Source of the DNA: M3007 sp031425035
GTDB lineage: Bacteria > Bacteroidota > Bacteroidia > Chitinophagales > Saprospiraceae
Assembly: GCA_031425035.1 (NCBI GenBank)
Contig: JANPIN010000064.1
Location: forward strand, 25,055 to 89,054
Direction of reading: 5' to 3'
Length of the DNA: 64,000 nt
Shown here: positions 26,361-34,647 of the stretch, one piece after another
How positions within the stretch are numbered: the first letter of the stretch is position 1
Layout of the letters: each line of letters opens with the position of its first letter
Notes under the pieces: model-generated
What the model was told of the DNA's origin: nothing
What the model saw: the letters and a program-made list of their open reading frames with translations, nothing else
Database searches by the model: none
Position numbers and translations under genes: made by a program

Positions 26361-27263
26361 ATGGCCATATATTCCATCCGCGACCTGGAGAAACTGACGG
26401 GCATCAAGGCACATACCATTCGGGTATGGGAGCAGCGCTATGGTCTGATCGAGCCGGCGCGTACGGACACGAATATCCGCTATTATACGGACGAAAACCT
26501 GCGCCACCTGTTCAATGTGGCCCTGCTCAATCGTTATGGGCATAAGATCAGCCACCTGGCCAAAATGGAGCCGGAGGAAGTCGCCCTGCGCGTTTCGGAA
26601 ATTTCGCAGAACAGCAGCAGCCACAATGCCCAGATCGATGCGCTCACGCTGGCCATGATCGATTTGAACGAGGTCACTTTCGACCGCATTTTTGGTACGC
26701 ACTGCCACGAACATGGTTTCGAACGGACCATGCTGGAACTGATCTATCCTTTTCTGGATAAATTGAGTTTACTATGGCTGACCAACAGTATCAGCGTAGC
26801 CCACGAGCGTTTTATCAGCAACCTGATCCGGCGAAAAATCATGTGCGCCATCGATCAGGAACCGCTGGCGCCGCACCGGGAATCCAGCACCTTTTTACTC
26901 TACACGGCCGAAGGGGAATCGCAGGAACTGATGCTGCTGTTTATGCACTATTTGCTGCGCAAACGCGGGTTGCACGTGTTATACCTGGGCGTGAGTACCC
27001 ACGTGAAAGACCTGGTCGATGCCTCGCAGACCTTTCATCCGGACTATGTTTTTACCATTGTGCAGGAACCGCTTTCCCGCCAGTCCATCCAGACCTATGT
27101 GGAAAGTATCGCCAAATCCCTGCCCGATAGCCGCCTGCTGCTGACCGGTGCGCAACTCTTTATCAACCCGGTGAAACTGCCGGAAAACGCCCAGGTGCTC
27201 GGTGGTTTGCAGGATACGCTGCAATTCCTGGACGATCTGGTGCTGCATAATAAGTTGCGGTGA
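26361..27263 (+). CDS. MerR-family regulator with cobalamin-binding-like C-terminal domain
   Basis: 300 residues. The N-terminal winged helix is MAIYSIRDLEKLTGIKAHTIRVWEQRYGLIEPARTDTNIRYY (1-42). The middle four-helix part has LLWLTNSISVAHERFISN, matching the helix that caps B12 in CarH/LitR. The C-terminal domain (FLLYTAEGESQELMLLFMHYLLRKRGLHVLYLGV) has the Rossmann-like fold, but the ligand motif G-E-x-H-x-x-G has become G-E-S-Q-E-L-M, so the cobalt-binding His is absent. It probably does not use B12 as CarH does. It is divergent from the propeller gene; its targets are unknown. Confidence 0.85.
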   Translation: MAIYSIRDLEKLTGIKAHTIRVWEQRYGLIEPARTDTNIRYYTDENLRHLFNVALLNRYGHKISHLAKMEPEEVALRVSEISQNSSSHNAQIDALTLAMIDLNEVTFDRIFGTHCHEHGFERTMLELIYPFLDKLSLLWLTNSISVAHERFISNLIRRKIMCAIDQEPLAPHRESSTFLLYTAEGESQELMLLFMHYLLRKRGLHVLYLGVSTHVKDLVDASQTFHPDYVFTIVQEPLSRQSIQTYVESIAKSLPDSRLLLTGAQLFINPVKLPENAQVLGGLQDTLQFLDDLVLHNKLR

Positions 27264-27410
27264 GAATAATTGGTATGCACGCTAAAACCGCCCAGCACTA
27301 TGCCGTTGGGACTACGAAAGGTAGGCTTAGCAGCGCTATAAAATGGCGTTGACAGAGAAAATTTTCCAAAAAATCGTGCGCGGGAAAAGAAGTTGTACTG
27401 AGATTAATTT

Positions 27411-27455
27411 GAAAAATTCGCGCGAATTTTTCTATCCTACCCGAAAAATTCGCGC
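27411..27455. promoter_or_regulatory. Perfect 22-bp palindrome plus a third half-site upstream of the AAA/DUF4143 gene
   Basis: GAAAAATTCGC (27411-27421) and GCGAATTTTTC (27422-27432) form a gapless perfect palindrome. The same GAAAAATTCGCGC recurs as a direct repeat at 27443-27455, 32 bp on. It ends just before a TTTG (27458-27461) and a near -7 box (TTAATTTG, 27485-27492) of the downstream gene. A repressor or activator site is likely; the protein is unknown. The remaining sequence from 27264 is AT-rich and shows no other feature. Confidence 0.6.
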
Positions 27456-27510
27456 TATTTGTTCAGTTCGTTAAATGAATTCCTTTAATTTGCCGGCTAA
27501 AACCGCAAAT

Positions 27511-28635
27511 ATGTTCGATAGAATAATCAAGTCCCAGATCCGGCAGGATTTGGCTACCACGAACAAGATAATAATATTGTACGGTCCACGTCAGGTTGGA
27601 AAAACAACTTTGGTTCGCGAATTGATCGGTGATCTACCCCACACCTTGTCGGTCAATGCCGACCAATTACGGTACAATGATATTTTCTCTTCCCGGGATT
27701 TAAACGCCATGCAGGAACTCATCGGTTCGAAAACCTTGTTGTTCATTGATGAAGCACAAAATATTCAGGATATCGGTATTAATTTAAAAATCCTGCACGA
27801 TGAAATGCCGCAACTAAAAATTATTGTCACGGGCTCTTCATCCTTTGAATTGGCAAACCGGATTCAAGAGCCCCTAACCGGGCGTACCAAGACATATCAT
27901 CTGTATCCTATTTCTGCTCAGGAATTTATCCAGCATACGTCGATATTTGAATTCAAAAATCAAATCGAGTCTTTATTGATCTATGGGATGTACCCGGAAA
28001 TTTTAGGGACGACAGGTAAGGAAGAAAAAATTGACCGGCTAAATGAGTTAACCTCTGCTTATCTGTACAAAGATATTCTGCAACTTTCGGGCATTAAATA
28101 TGGTGATAAAATAAGGAAATTATTGCAAATGCTGGCTTTTCAGATTGGAAATACAGTTTCAATTAACGAAATGGCCAGGGCATTGGAAATGAGCCAGGAA
28201 ACAGTGGCTAACTATATTGATTTGCTAGAAAAGGGTTTTGTCATTTTCCGGCTTTCCGGTTACAGTGGTAATTTGCGAAAGGAGGTAGTGAAAATGAATA
28301 AAATTTATTTCTATGATTTGGGCGTACGAAATAATTTAATTAATAATTTTAATTCAATTGATTCGCGTAACGACGTCGGGTTTTTATGGGAAAATTTTTT
28401 GGTTGTAGAGCGAATGAAAAGAAATCAATATAACCGTATTCGGGTCAATCCCTATTTCTGGAGAACGTATACCGGCGCCGAACTGGATTATGTAGAAGAA
28501 GCCAATGGATTGCTCTCCGGCTTTGAAATGAAATGGGGTAAAGCTGCTCAAGCGCCGGCTGCCTGGCTGGAAACTTACCCAAATACACAGTTTGCATGCA
28601 TTACCAGGGAAAACTATCTAGACTTTGTCACCTGA
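27511..28635 (+). CDS. AAA ATPase with DUF4143 domain
   Basis: 374 residues from the ATG at 27511. An in-frame ATG at 27475 would lie upstream of the likely -7 box, so the inner start is preferred. Walker A is ILYGPRQVGKTTLVREL, Walker B is TLLFIDEAQNI, and ITGSSSFEL-type sensor 1 reads IIVTGSSSFELANR. The C-terminal half (YLYKDILQLSGI, AFQIGNTVSINEMARALEMSQETVANYIDLLEKGFVIFRL, FYDLGVRNNLINNF, LWENFLV) is DUF4143, with a winged-helix part. Such proteins are numerous in Bacteroidota and their cellular task is not known. The gene is visibly more AT-rich than its neighbours, suggesting transfer. It overlaps the convergent ligase gene by 18 bp. Confidence 0.9.
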   Translation: MFDRIIKSQIRQDLATTNKIIILYGPRQVGKTTLVRELIGDLPHTLSVNADQLRYNDIFSSRDLNAMQELIGSKTLLFIDEAQNIQDIGINLKILHDEMPQLKIIVTGSSSFELANRIQEPLTGRTKTYHLYPISAQEFIQHTSIFEFKNQIESLLIYGMYPEILGTTGKEEKIDRLNELTSAYLYKDILQLSGIKYGDKIRKLLQMLAFQIGNTVSINEMARALEMSQETVANYIDLLEKGFVIFRLSGYSGNLRKEVVKMNKIYFYDLGVRNNLINNFNSIDSRNDVGFLWENFLVVERMKRNQYNRIRVNPYFWRTYTGAELDYVEEANGLLSGFEMKWGKAAQAPAAWLETYPNTQFACITRENYLDFVT

Positions 28636-29922
28636 TAAAACCTCCACCTTCCCCATTTCCCGGAACCACAGCAAATAGAACAGATAAAACGCCACGCCGA
28701 TGGCCGTTTCAATGGTGTATTCCACCAGAAACGAGATGAAAATCATGATCTGAAAAGCGGAAAACAGGTAGAATTGCCGGGATTTTCTTTCGGTTAAAGG
28801 CGCTATAAAGGCCACCAGACTCAGGAGCAGACCCAGTAATCCGGTGCCGGCCAGGATATAAATGAACTGGTTATGCGGCAATTTGGGCTCCACCGTATAA
28901 GCGGGAAACTGCTGGTTCACCACGCGTTGCACCTCGGTGGGCAAGTCGCCGGCCCCCACGCCCAGCAGCGGATTTTCCGACCATAAGGTTTTTCCAGCCG
29001 ACAGCGAAATCCAGCGTTCGGAGTCGGAATAGTTATCCCCGGCGTTTTTCTGGTACTGTTCCCAATCATAGATCATATAGGAAATACGCTGCTGCAGACT
29101 GGGGATGGCCAGGTACGCCAGCCAGGGCAGCAGGGCCAGCAAGGCGAGCGCGGATAAACCCAGCCGCCACCGCCGAGTCCGTACCAGGAAGCGAATGACG
29201 GTGAAAAACAAGGCTGCATATAAGGCGGCAATACCGCTCCGGACCGACAAGAAGTGTAGAAAAGCGAAGAGAAAAACCACGGCGACGGCCAGGGCCTGGC
29301 GTTCCCAGGGATAACGCCAGCGAAAGTGCAGCGTCCAAAGCCAGCCGCCCGAGAGGATGCCCGTGGCCAGCAGCAGGTTGAAACGAATGTGGTTACGCGG
29401 CACCGGAATCGGGCGGCCATGTTGCAGACCTTCCAAAATGAAGGCCGAATTTTGCGCAAAATTGATGGCCACCCCCATACAGGTAATGACCAGCATCCAC
29501 ACCAGCATATATAAAACGAGCTGATAGCGGCGTAGACTCAACGTTGGCAAATTGGCAAAGGCCCAGGGCAGTACGAAAAAAGGAATGCGCACCCGCGTGC
29601 GAACCGCCCAGAAACCCACGTCTTCCGACCAGAAAAAACTGACTGCGGGCACCAGCAACAGCATAGAAAGCAGCAACAGCACCGGTTGTTGGCCGAAACG
29701 CCGGAAGGATAAGATCAACGCCTGGATGAAACTGTTTTTACCAGCGGTTGTCGTCCGGGCGGTTTCCAGCGCCTGCCAGGCAGCTGCGGCCACCAGTCCC
29801 CACATGCTGATGGAGAGTACGAACGGGGCGAACATCATGCTCAACACCAGCAGCACCGCGCAGTAAAACATCAGGTCGGCCGGACCGAATCGCCGGTGGG
29901 GGAGGGTAGATAAGACGGACAT
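28618..29922 (-). CDS. O-antigen ligase / Wzy-like membrane protein
   Basis: 434 residues with about 11-12 membrane helices. The large periplasmic loop near the C-terminus carries NPLLGVGAGDLPTEVQ and PHNQFIYILAGTGLLG, the Wzy_C/WaaL family pattern with a conserved His before the next helix. SVRSGIAALYAALFF in the middle is also family-typical. Such enzymes join lipid-linked glycans to lipid A core or polymerise them in the periplasm. No other glycan genes flank it, so the acceptor is unknown. It converges with and slightly overlaps the ATPase gene. Confidence 0.82.
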   Translation of the reverse strand: MSVLSTLPHRRFGPADLMFYCAVLLVLSMMFAPFVLSISMWGLVAAAAWQALETARTTTAGKNSFIQALILSFRRFGQQPVLLLLSMLLLVPAVSFFWSEDVGFWAVRTRVRIPFFVLPWAFANLPTLSLRRYQLVLYMLVWMLVITCMGVAINFAQNSAFILEGLQHGRPIPVPRNHIRFNLLLATGILSGGWLWTLHFRWRYPWERQALAVAVVFLFAFLHFLSVRSGIAALYAALFFTVIRFLVRTRRWRLGLSALALLALLPWLAYLAIPSLQQRISYMIYDWEQYQKNAGDNYSDSERWISLSAGKTLWSENPLLGVGAGDLPTEVQRVVNQQFPAYTVEPKLPHNQFIYILAGTGLLGLLLSLVAFIAPLTERKSRQFYLFSAFQIMIFISFLVEYTIETAIGVAFYLFYLLWFREMGKVEVLSGDKV

Positions 29923-30214
29923 TAGCAGTCGGGTCGTGCTTGAAAAGGCTTGAAAAATTAACCGGCTTCATCTAAACCGGCACGCAGCGGTTATAGCCAG
30001 TACAAAGTAGTTTTGAACGTAATAGGGATCTAAATTGCTGACGGCCAACAACTAAACCCGCTCTAAACTTTCTAAACCCCTCTAAACCCGCTACAATGTC
30101 ACTTTTGCGATGGCCAGGGATGATCCGGCTTTGTTCTTTGATCGAGCGGCGAAGGTAGCGCATCTGCCAACCGTAGCCAACCGTCGGTAATGGTGCGCTT
30201 TAAGCGAACTTCTC
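29923..30214. repeat. Intergenic region with CTCTAAACCC units
   Basis: The 292 bp between divergent genes contain four close copies of TCTAAACCC/CTAAAC at 30051-30092, another low-complexity array of this genome. No RNA gene or open frame of note is seen. Confidence 0.5.
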
Positions 30215-30222
30215 TACTTTTG
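30215..30222 (+). promoter_or_regulatory. -7 element before the methyltransferase-like lipoprotein gene
   Basis: TACTTTTG matches TAnnTTTG exactly, 21 bp before the ATG at 30244. It also argues for the ATG at 30244 over the upstream in-frame ATG at 30190, which would precede the promoter. Confidence 0.6.
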
Positions 30223-30243
30223 TCGCGTTCTACTACTCCTATC

Positions 30244-30996
30244 ATGAAACGCAACTCTTTGTTTGCCTTTATTCTGCCCCTGCTGGCTGCTTTTACCGCT
30301 TGTCGCGATAATGTTTCTACCGTAGGCAATGAACAGCCACTGGCGCGTGATAAATACACGCCGGTCAATAATTCCAGTTCGGATCCCCTGCCGCTGCCGA
30401 ATACGGGCGAAGGGAATTTTGAAAATCTGGTGGCCGACTACGAGAGTAAAGACCGCGGCATCTGGCAGAAACCGGATATGGTGATTTCCCTGCTGGGCAA
30501 CCTGGAAAACAAAACGGTGGCCGATATCGGCGCCGGTACGGGCTATTTTACGTTCCGGCTGGTCCCTAGAGCTAAAAAGGTGATCGGGATCGACATCGAC
30601 CGGCGTTTCATTGATCTGCTCGACAGCGTAAAAGTACGGCTGCCGGAAAAATACCGCGACCGCTTCGAGACCCGGCTGGCCAAACCCGACAACCCGCTGC
30701 TGCGCTCCGAAGAAGTGGATGCGGTGATGATCGTGAATACCTACGCCTACATCGACGAGCGGGTGCAATATTTGCGTACGCTGCGCAAAGGCATAGCCCC
30801 CGGCGGTCAGCTACTGATCATTGATTTCAAAAAAAACAACCTGCCCATTGGTCCGCCTGACCAGTACAAGATCGCCCTGAGCCAGGTCGAACGGGAACTG
30901 ATGACGGCCGGCTTTCGGATTTCTAAAATTGACAAGGACGCACTGGACTATCAATATATCGTGCTGGCTGAAAATCCCGCCGTTGATCCCCAGTAG
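30244..30996 (+). CDS. Methyltransferase-fold protein with lipoprotein signal peptide
   Basis: 250 residues from the ATG at 30244. The N-terminus MKRNSLFAFILPLLAAFTAC is a lipoprotein signal with a lipobox Cys at residue 20. The body is a class I SAM-dependent methyltransferase fold: VADIGAGTGYFTFRLV (motif I, SAM-binding), VIGIDIDRRFIDLL, EEVDAVMIVNTYAYID, LRKGIAPGGQLLIIDFKKN. An envelope location is odd because SAM is cytoplasmic; export may mean the fold is used otherwise or SAM reaches the periplasm. The site-2 protease gene follows by 32 bp, so they are probably an operon. Confidence 0.82.
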   Translation: MKRNSLFAFILPLLAAFTACRDNVSTVGNEQPLARDKYTPVNNSSSDPLPLPNTGEGNFENLVADYESKDRGIWQKPDMVISLLGNLENKTVADIGAGTGYFTFRLVPRAKKVIGIDIDRRFIDLLDSVKVRLPEKYRDRFETRLAKPDNPLLRSEEVDAVMIVNTYAYIDERVQYLRTLRKGIAPGGQLLIIDFKKNNLPIGPPDQYKIALSQVERELMTAGFRISKIDKDALDYQYIVLAENPAVDPQ

Positions 30997-31028
30997 TCTT
31001 CACCCTCTTTATACCACCCTAGCAGCCA

Positions 31029-32156
31029 ATGCGCGGTTCCCTGAAAATATTTACCTGGTTTGGCATTCCCGTGTTTGTCCACTGGTCTTTCGGCCTCATT
31101 TTCGTGTATATCCTCTGGAAAGCGAATCAGGAGGCTTTTTCCACGTCTGAAACCCTGTGGTTTGGCGGTTTATATATGGCTTTATTCGGCTGCGTACTCC
31201 TGCATGAATACGGCCACGCCCTTGCTGCCCGGTATTATGGGATCACGACCCGCGATATTGTGCTGCTGCCAATCGGCGGTATGGCGCGGCTGGAACGCAT
31301 GCCGGAAAAACCTTTTCAGGAGCTGGTAGTGGCCATTGCCGGACCGCTGGTCAATATAGCGATCGCCTTGCTGCTGGTTTTTTCCGTCTGGTTATATGCC
31401 CCTCCCGGCCAGCTCGAAATGCTGTGGCTGGCTGCGGAAGCCCAGGCGGCCGGCGAATTAAGCGAGGAAACCGGCATTGAAGTGGCTAAACTGCTTGAAT
31501 TTGCCTTTATCCTGACTTTTGGCAACCTGGTATTGTTTTTCTTCAACCTCATTCCCGCTTTCCCGATGGACGGCGGACGGGTATTGCGGGCCCTGTTGTC
31601 CATGCGGATCGGGCGCCCGAAAGCGACCCGCGTAGCGGCCATCGTCGGCCAGGTGATTGCCGGTTCGCTGGCTATATGGGGCATTATAGAAGGCGATTAT
31701 GGTCGTATGTTGCTGGGCTTATTCGTCATTTACGCTGCCCGTAGTGAAAATAGCCAGGTCCAGACGGATGCCCTGCTCAACCGTTTCACCGCCCGCGACG
31801 TGGTGCGTTCGCAGTTCACCCGCCTGCACGCTAACGACTGGATGAAAGACCCCATCGAACTGCTGCAACATGGGCTGGAACGTAATTTCCTGGTCTTCGA
31901 TATGTCCGAAAAACTCGTCGGCGCATTGGAAGAAGCAGAAATCCTGACGGCTATGCGCAAGTCGGATATTAGTGCGGCCGTGCAGCAGTATACCCAGCAC
32001 GTGGAGACGGTACCGGCTTCCGATTCATTACGTTATGTGTTTTATTTACTACAGCAGCGTGGTCATGGCGTGGTCGCAATTACCGATAACGGCGAACTGA
32101 TCGGGGTGATCGATGATGCCGGCATGCGCTACTTTATGTCCCGGCAAAGGATGTAG
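31029..32156 (+). CDS. Site-2-protease-family M50 metalloprotease with CBS-like C-terminus
   Basis: 375 residues. The zinc motif H59-EYG-H63 lies in helix 3 (LHEYGHALAARYYG); the third ligand is D181 in NLIPAFPMDGGRVLRALLSMR. Six or so membrane helices (about 10-235) enclose the site. The C-terminal 130 residues (SQFTRLHANDWMKDP to GELIGVIDDAGMRYFM) look like a CBS pair, as in the SpoIVFB-like group with CBS domains. Such proteases cut membrane-embedded substrates, often anti-sigma factors. Its substrate is unknown. The gene overlaps the convergent cyclase gene by 23 bp at the 3' ends. Confidence 0.92.
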   Translation: MRGSLKIFTWFGIPVFVHWSFGLIFVYILWKANQEAFSTSETLWFGGLYMALFGCVLLHEYGHALAARYYGITTRDIVLLPIGGMARLERMPEKPFQELVVAIAGPLVNIAIALLLVFSVWLYAPPGQLEMLWLAAEAQAAGELSEETGIEVAKLLEFAFILTFGNLVLFFFNLIPAFPMDGGRVLRALLSMRIGRPKATRVAAIVGQVIAGSLAIWGIIEGDYGRMLLGLFVIYAARSENSQVQTDALLNRFTARDVVRSQFTRLHANDWMKDPIELLQHGLERNFLVFDMSEKLVGALEEAEILTAMRKSDISAAVQQYTQHVETVPASDSLRYVFYLLQQRGHGVVAITDNGELIGVIDDAGMRYFMSRQRM

Positions 32157-34563
32157 ACGTTTCTTGTTTTTCCTCTACAAAATACATAGTGACCAGGCCT
32201 TTGTTATGCACCTCTTTTTCCCCCCGGAAATACAGGGTGAATTCATCGCCGATCGCTGCTGCCGTGGTGCTGGAAATATTCACCTTGCCCGGCTCGCCGA
32301 GTTCTTCCAGGCGGGCGGCCAGGTTTACGGCATCCCCCCAGATATCGAAAGCAAATTTATTTTTGCCGATCACCCCGGCCACCACCGGTCCCGTATGAAT
32401 GCCGATGCGCATTTCCTTGAAAATGGCCTTGGGATTATCCCGGTTACGAACCTGTATCCAGTTATTCATTTCCAGGGCCGCCCGTACGGCGTCCTGTGGA
32501 TGGCTCGTATTCGGTATGGGTAGTCCGCCGACACACATGAAAGCGTCGCCAATAGTTTTGATTTTTTCCAGGCCGAATTTATCGCAGATCAGGTCGAAGG
32601 CCAGGAAACACTCGTTCAACTCGTCGATCAGGTCTTCCGGCAGTAGGGTGGAGCTGAGGCGGGTAAAATTTACGAAGTCGGTAAACAGTACGCTAGCTGA
32701 CTCGTACAGGCGGGGTTTGGCATAGCCCTTGGTCTTGAGTTCCTGTGCAATTTCCTCCGGCAGAATATTGAGCAGCAACTGGTCGCTTTTGCCCCGTTCG
32801 GCTTCAATTTCGCGGTTTTGCGCCTGAATTTTCCGGTTTTGCAAGTTCAGGCGGCTGTTGGCCCGGCGAGCGAACCAGAAGCCCATGCCCAGTAGTCCGA
32901 GAATGATCAGCAGCGCCGACCCCAGGCCGTAGGCAAACCGCTGAAAGACATCCTGCTGGCGAATTTTCAGGTCCAGGATTTCCACCTGCTGGGCCCGCTG
33001 GGTACTGTCGGCAAAACGCTGGGCCCGATCGATCTGATCCTGCTGCCGGAGGTTGACAATGACCCGGTCCTTTTTCTCGGCATCGAGTTGCTGCGCCGCC
33101 AGACGCGCCTCCTGCCTGGCCTGCAGCACCTGCATAGAACGGGCGCGCAACTGCGCCTGATCCACTTCTTTTTGCTTTTCCAGTAGCAGCGCTTTGTCCT
33201 CGCTTTTGCTGATTTCCAGCGCCAGTTTTTCGTTGATCAGTTTGAGGCGCTCCTGCTCATAACGGACCTGTTGAAATTCCAGGTCCTTGAAATTTTGCCG
33301 GGCGATCAGGTATTTGATCTGCCCTTCCGCGTTGGAAAGCAGGGATCGCTGCTGATCGAGGCGTTGCTGGCGGACCTGTTCCTCCACCCGGGAAGAATCC
33401 AGCTCATTCAGGTACTGGCGGTAATATTCAAAAGCTTTTTCAAAATCGTACAAGCCGTGATAAAGATCGGCTGCGGTCCGGTAAGCGTTGGCCAGTACGG
33501 TTTTTTGTTTGGTATCCCGGGCATATTTGATGGCCAGGTCATTGTGGGTCAGCGCGTTATACAGGTCATTGTTGCGAAAATATACGCCGGCAATCAGGTG
33601 TTCCAGGTTGGCCAATGCCGGTATGTCGCGATGGTCGGCCAGAATAGCGCGGGCTTTCATCAGGTATTGAATACCGAGTTTGCTATCGCCGGTATTATGC
33701 AGGGCGATGCCTAAATTGGCGTATAACACCTCCGGGTAGTCGCAGGGGATGTACACACAAAGCAGTTCGGCGTCGTGGAAATATTTCAGCGCTTTGGAAT
33801 AGTCGCCGAGCGTAGCATACTGGCGGCCCAGGTTATTATAGAGCAGCGATTTTTCCTGGGTGGAGCCATACCGTTCGATCAGCGTTTCGATGGGCAGGTA
33901 GTAATAGAGGCTTTTGCCGGCATCTCCTTTTTGATCGTAAGCGCTGGCCAGTTTTTGATAAATCTGGACGAGGTGCGGGTTGTTGCCTTCTTCGCGATAT
34001 TTGACAATCAACGTTTTATAATAAATTTCCGCACTATCATATTTCAGATCATAGAGGCAGGCATCAGCGGTTTTTTCCATCGTAGGAAAATCCTGCGGCT
34101 GCATGGCCAACACGCTGCGATAATATCGGCGGGCGGTTTCGTAGAGTTTTTCACGAAAGAACAAATCGCCCAAAGCGGTATTGATCAACACTAAAGTTAC
34201 CTGATTTCCGGTAGCGGGCACCTTGCTTTCCGCTTCCAGATAGTACTGCAGGGCTTCCTCGTTTTTATTTTCCCGCATGGCTATTTCGCCCAGCAGCAGG
34301 GAAGCCCGCACCAATCCGCCGTCATAATGAATGTCACGCGCCAGGGTCAGGGCGCGATCCGCCAGGCTCCGTTGCGTATTTTGGTCCGCCTGACGGGCCT
34401 GTAAAAGCAGGTTATCCACTTCCACCGTAGTTTGCTCTACATGGCTGTCGTCCTGTGCCTGTAGCACCGGACAGGTCAGTAACAGACAGAACAACAAGCA
34501 GGGCAATATAGTGAAAGGGGTATGAATGGCGGCGTTGCGTGTAGTGAACTGCAAAAAAAACAA
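32134..34563 (-). CDS. TPR-containing membrane adenylate cyclase (class III)
   Basis: About 809 residues: signal-like hydrophobic N-terminus, TPR repeats (about 60-400), a coiled coil (about 400-550), one membrane helix (GLGSALLIILGLLGMGFWFA, about 560-580) and a class III cyclase domain (about 620-800). Metal Asps are D629 (LFTDFVNF) and D673 (TIGDAF); K670 and D740 (FDIWGDAVN) are the residues that select ATP, so cAMP rather than cGMP is expected. Periplasmic TPRs would sense and the cytoplasmic domain signal. There is no ATG: the frame opens with TTG at 34563 or 34554, inside the terminator of the upstream gene, so the true start is uncertain. Confidence 0.85.
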   Translation of the reverse strand: MFFLQFTTRNAAIHTPFTILPCLLFCLLLTCPVLQAQDDSHVEQTTVEVDNLLLQARQADQNTQRSLADRALTLARDIHYDGGLVRASLLLGEIAMRENKNEEALQYYLEAESKVPATGNQVTLVLINTALGDLFFREKLYETARRYYRSVLAMQPQDFPTMEKTADACLYDLKYDSAEIYYKTLIVKYREEGNNPHLVQIYQKLASAYDQKGDAGKSLYYYLPIETLIERYGSTQEKSLLYNNLGRQYATLGDYSKALKYFHDAELLCVYIPCDYPEVLYANLGIALHNTGDSKLGIQYLMKARAILADHRDIPALANLEHLIAGVYFRNNDLYNALTHNDLAIKYARDTKQKTVLANAYRTAADLYHGLYDFEKAFEYYRQYLNELDSSRVEEQVRQQRLDQQRSLLSNAEGQIKYLIARQNFKDLEFQQVRYEQERLKLINEKLALEISKSEDKALLLEKQKEVDQAQLRARSMQVLQARQEARLAAQQLDAEKKDRVIVNLRQQDQIDRAQRFADSTQRAQQVEILDLKIRQQDVFQRFAYGLGSALLIILGLLGMGFWFARRANSRLNLQNRKIQAQNREIEAERGKSDQLLLNILPEEIAQELKTKGYAKPRLYESASVLFTDFVNFTRLSSTLLPEDLIDELNECFLAFDLICDKFGLEKIKTIGDAFMCVGGLPIPNTSHPQDAVRAALEMNNWIQVRNRDNPKAIFKEMRIGIHTGPVVAGVIGKNKFAFDIWGDAVNLAARLEELGEPGKVNISSTTAAAIGDEFTLYFRGEKEVHNKGLVTMYFVEEKQETSTSFAGT

Positions 34564-34599
34564 ACTTTCGGGAAGTGCGGGTGACTTTCCGAAAGTTTG
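34553..34599 (-). terminator. Rho-independent terminator of the M48 protease gene
   Basis: On the minus strand a 15-bp stem (CAAACTTTCGGGAAG at 34561-34575 against CTTTCCGAAAGTTTG at 34585-34599, one wobble) is followed by a run of T (complement of A at 34553-34560). It ends transcription from the M48 gene. It overlaps the 5' end of the cyclase reading frame. Confidence 0.85.
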
Positions 34600-34647
34600 G
34601 AGGAATCTGACGTGTATATACGCCGATCGGATTTTAATGAAAAACCC

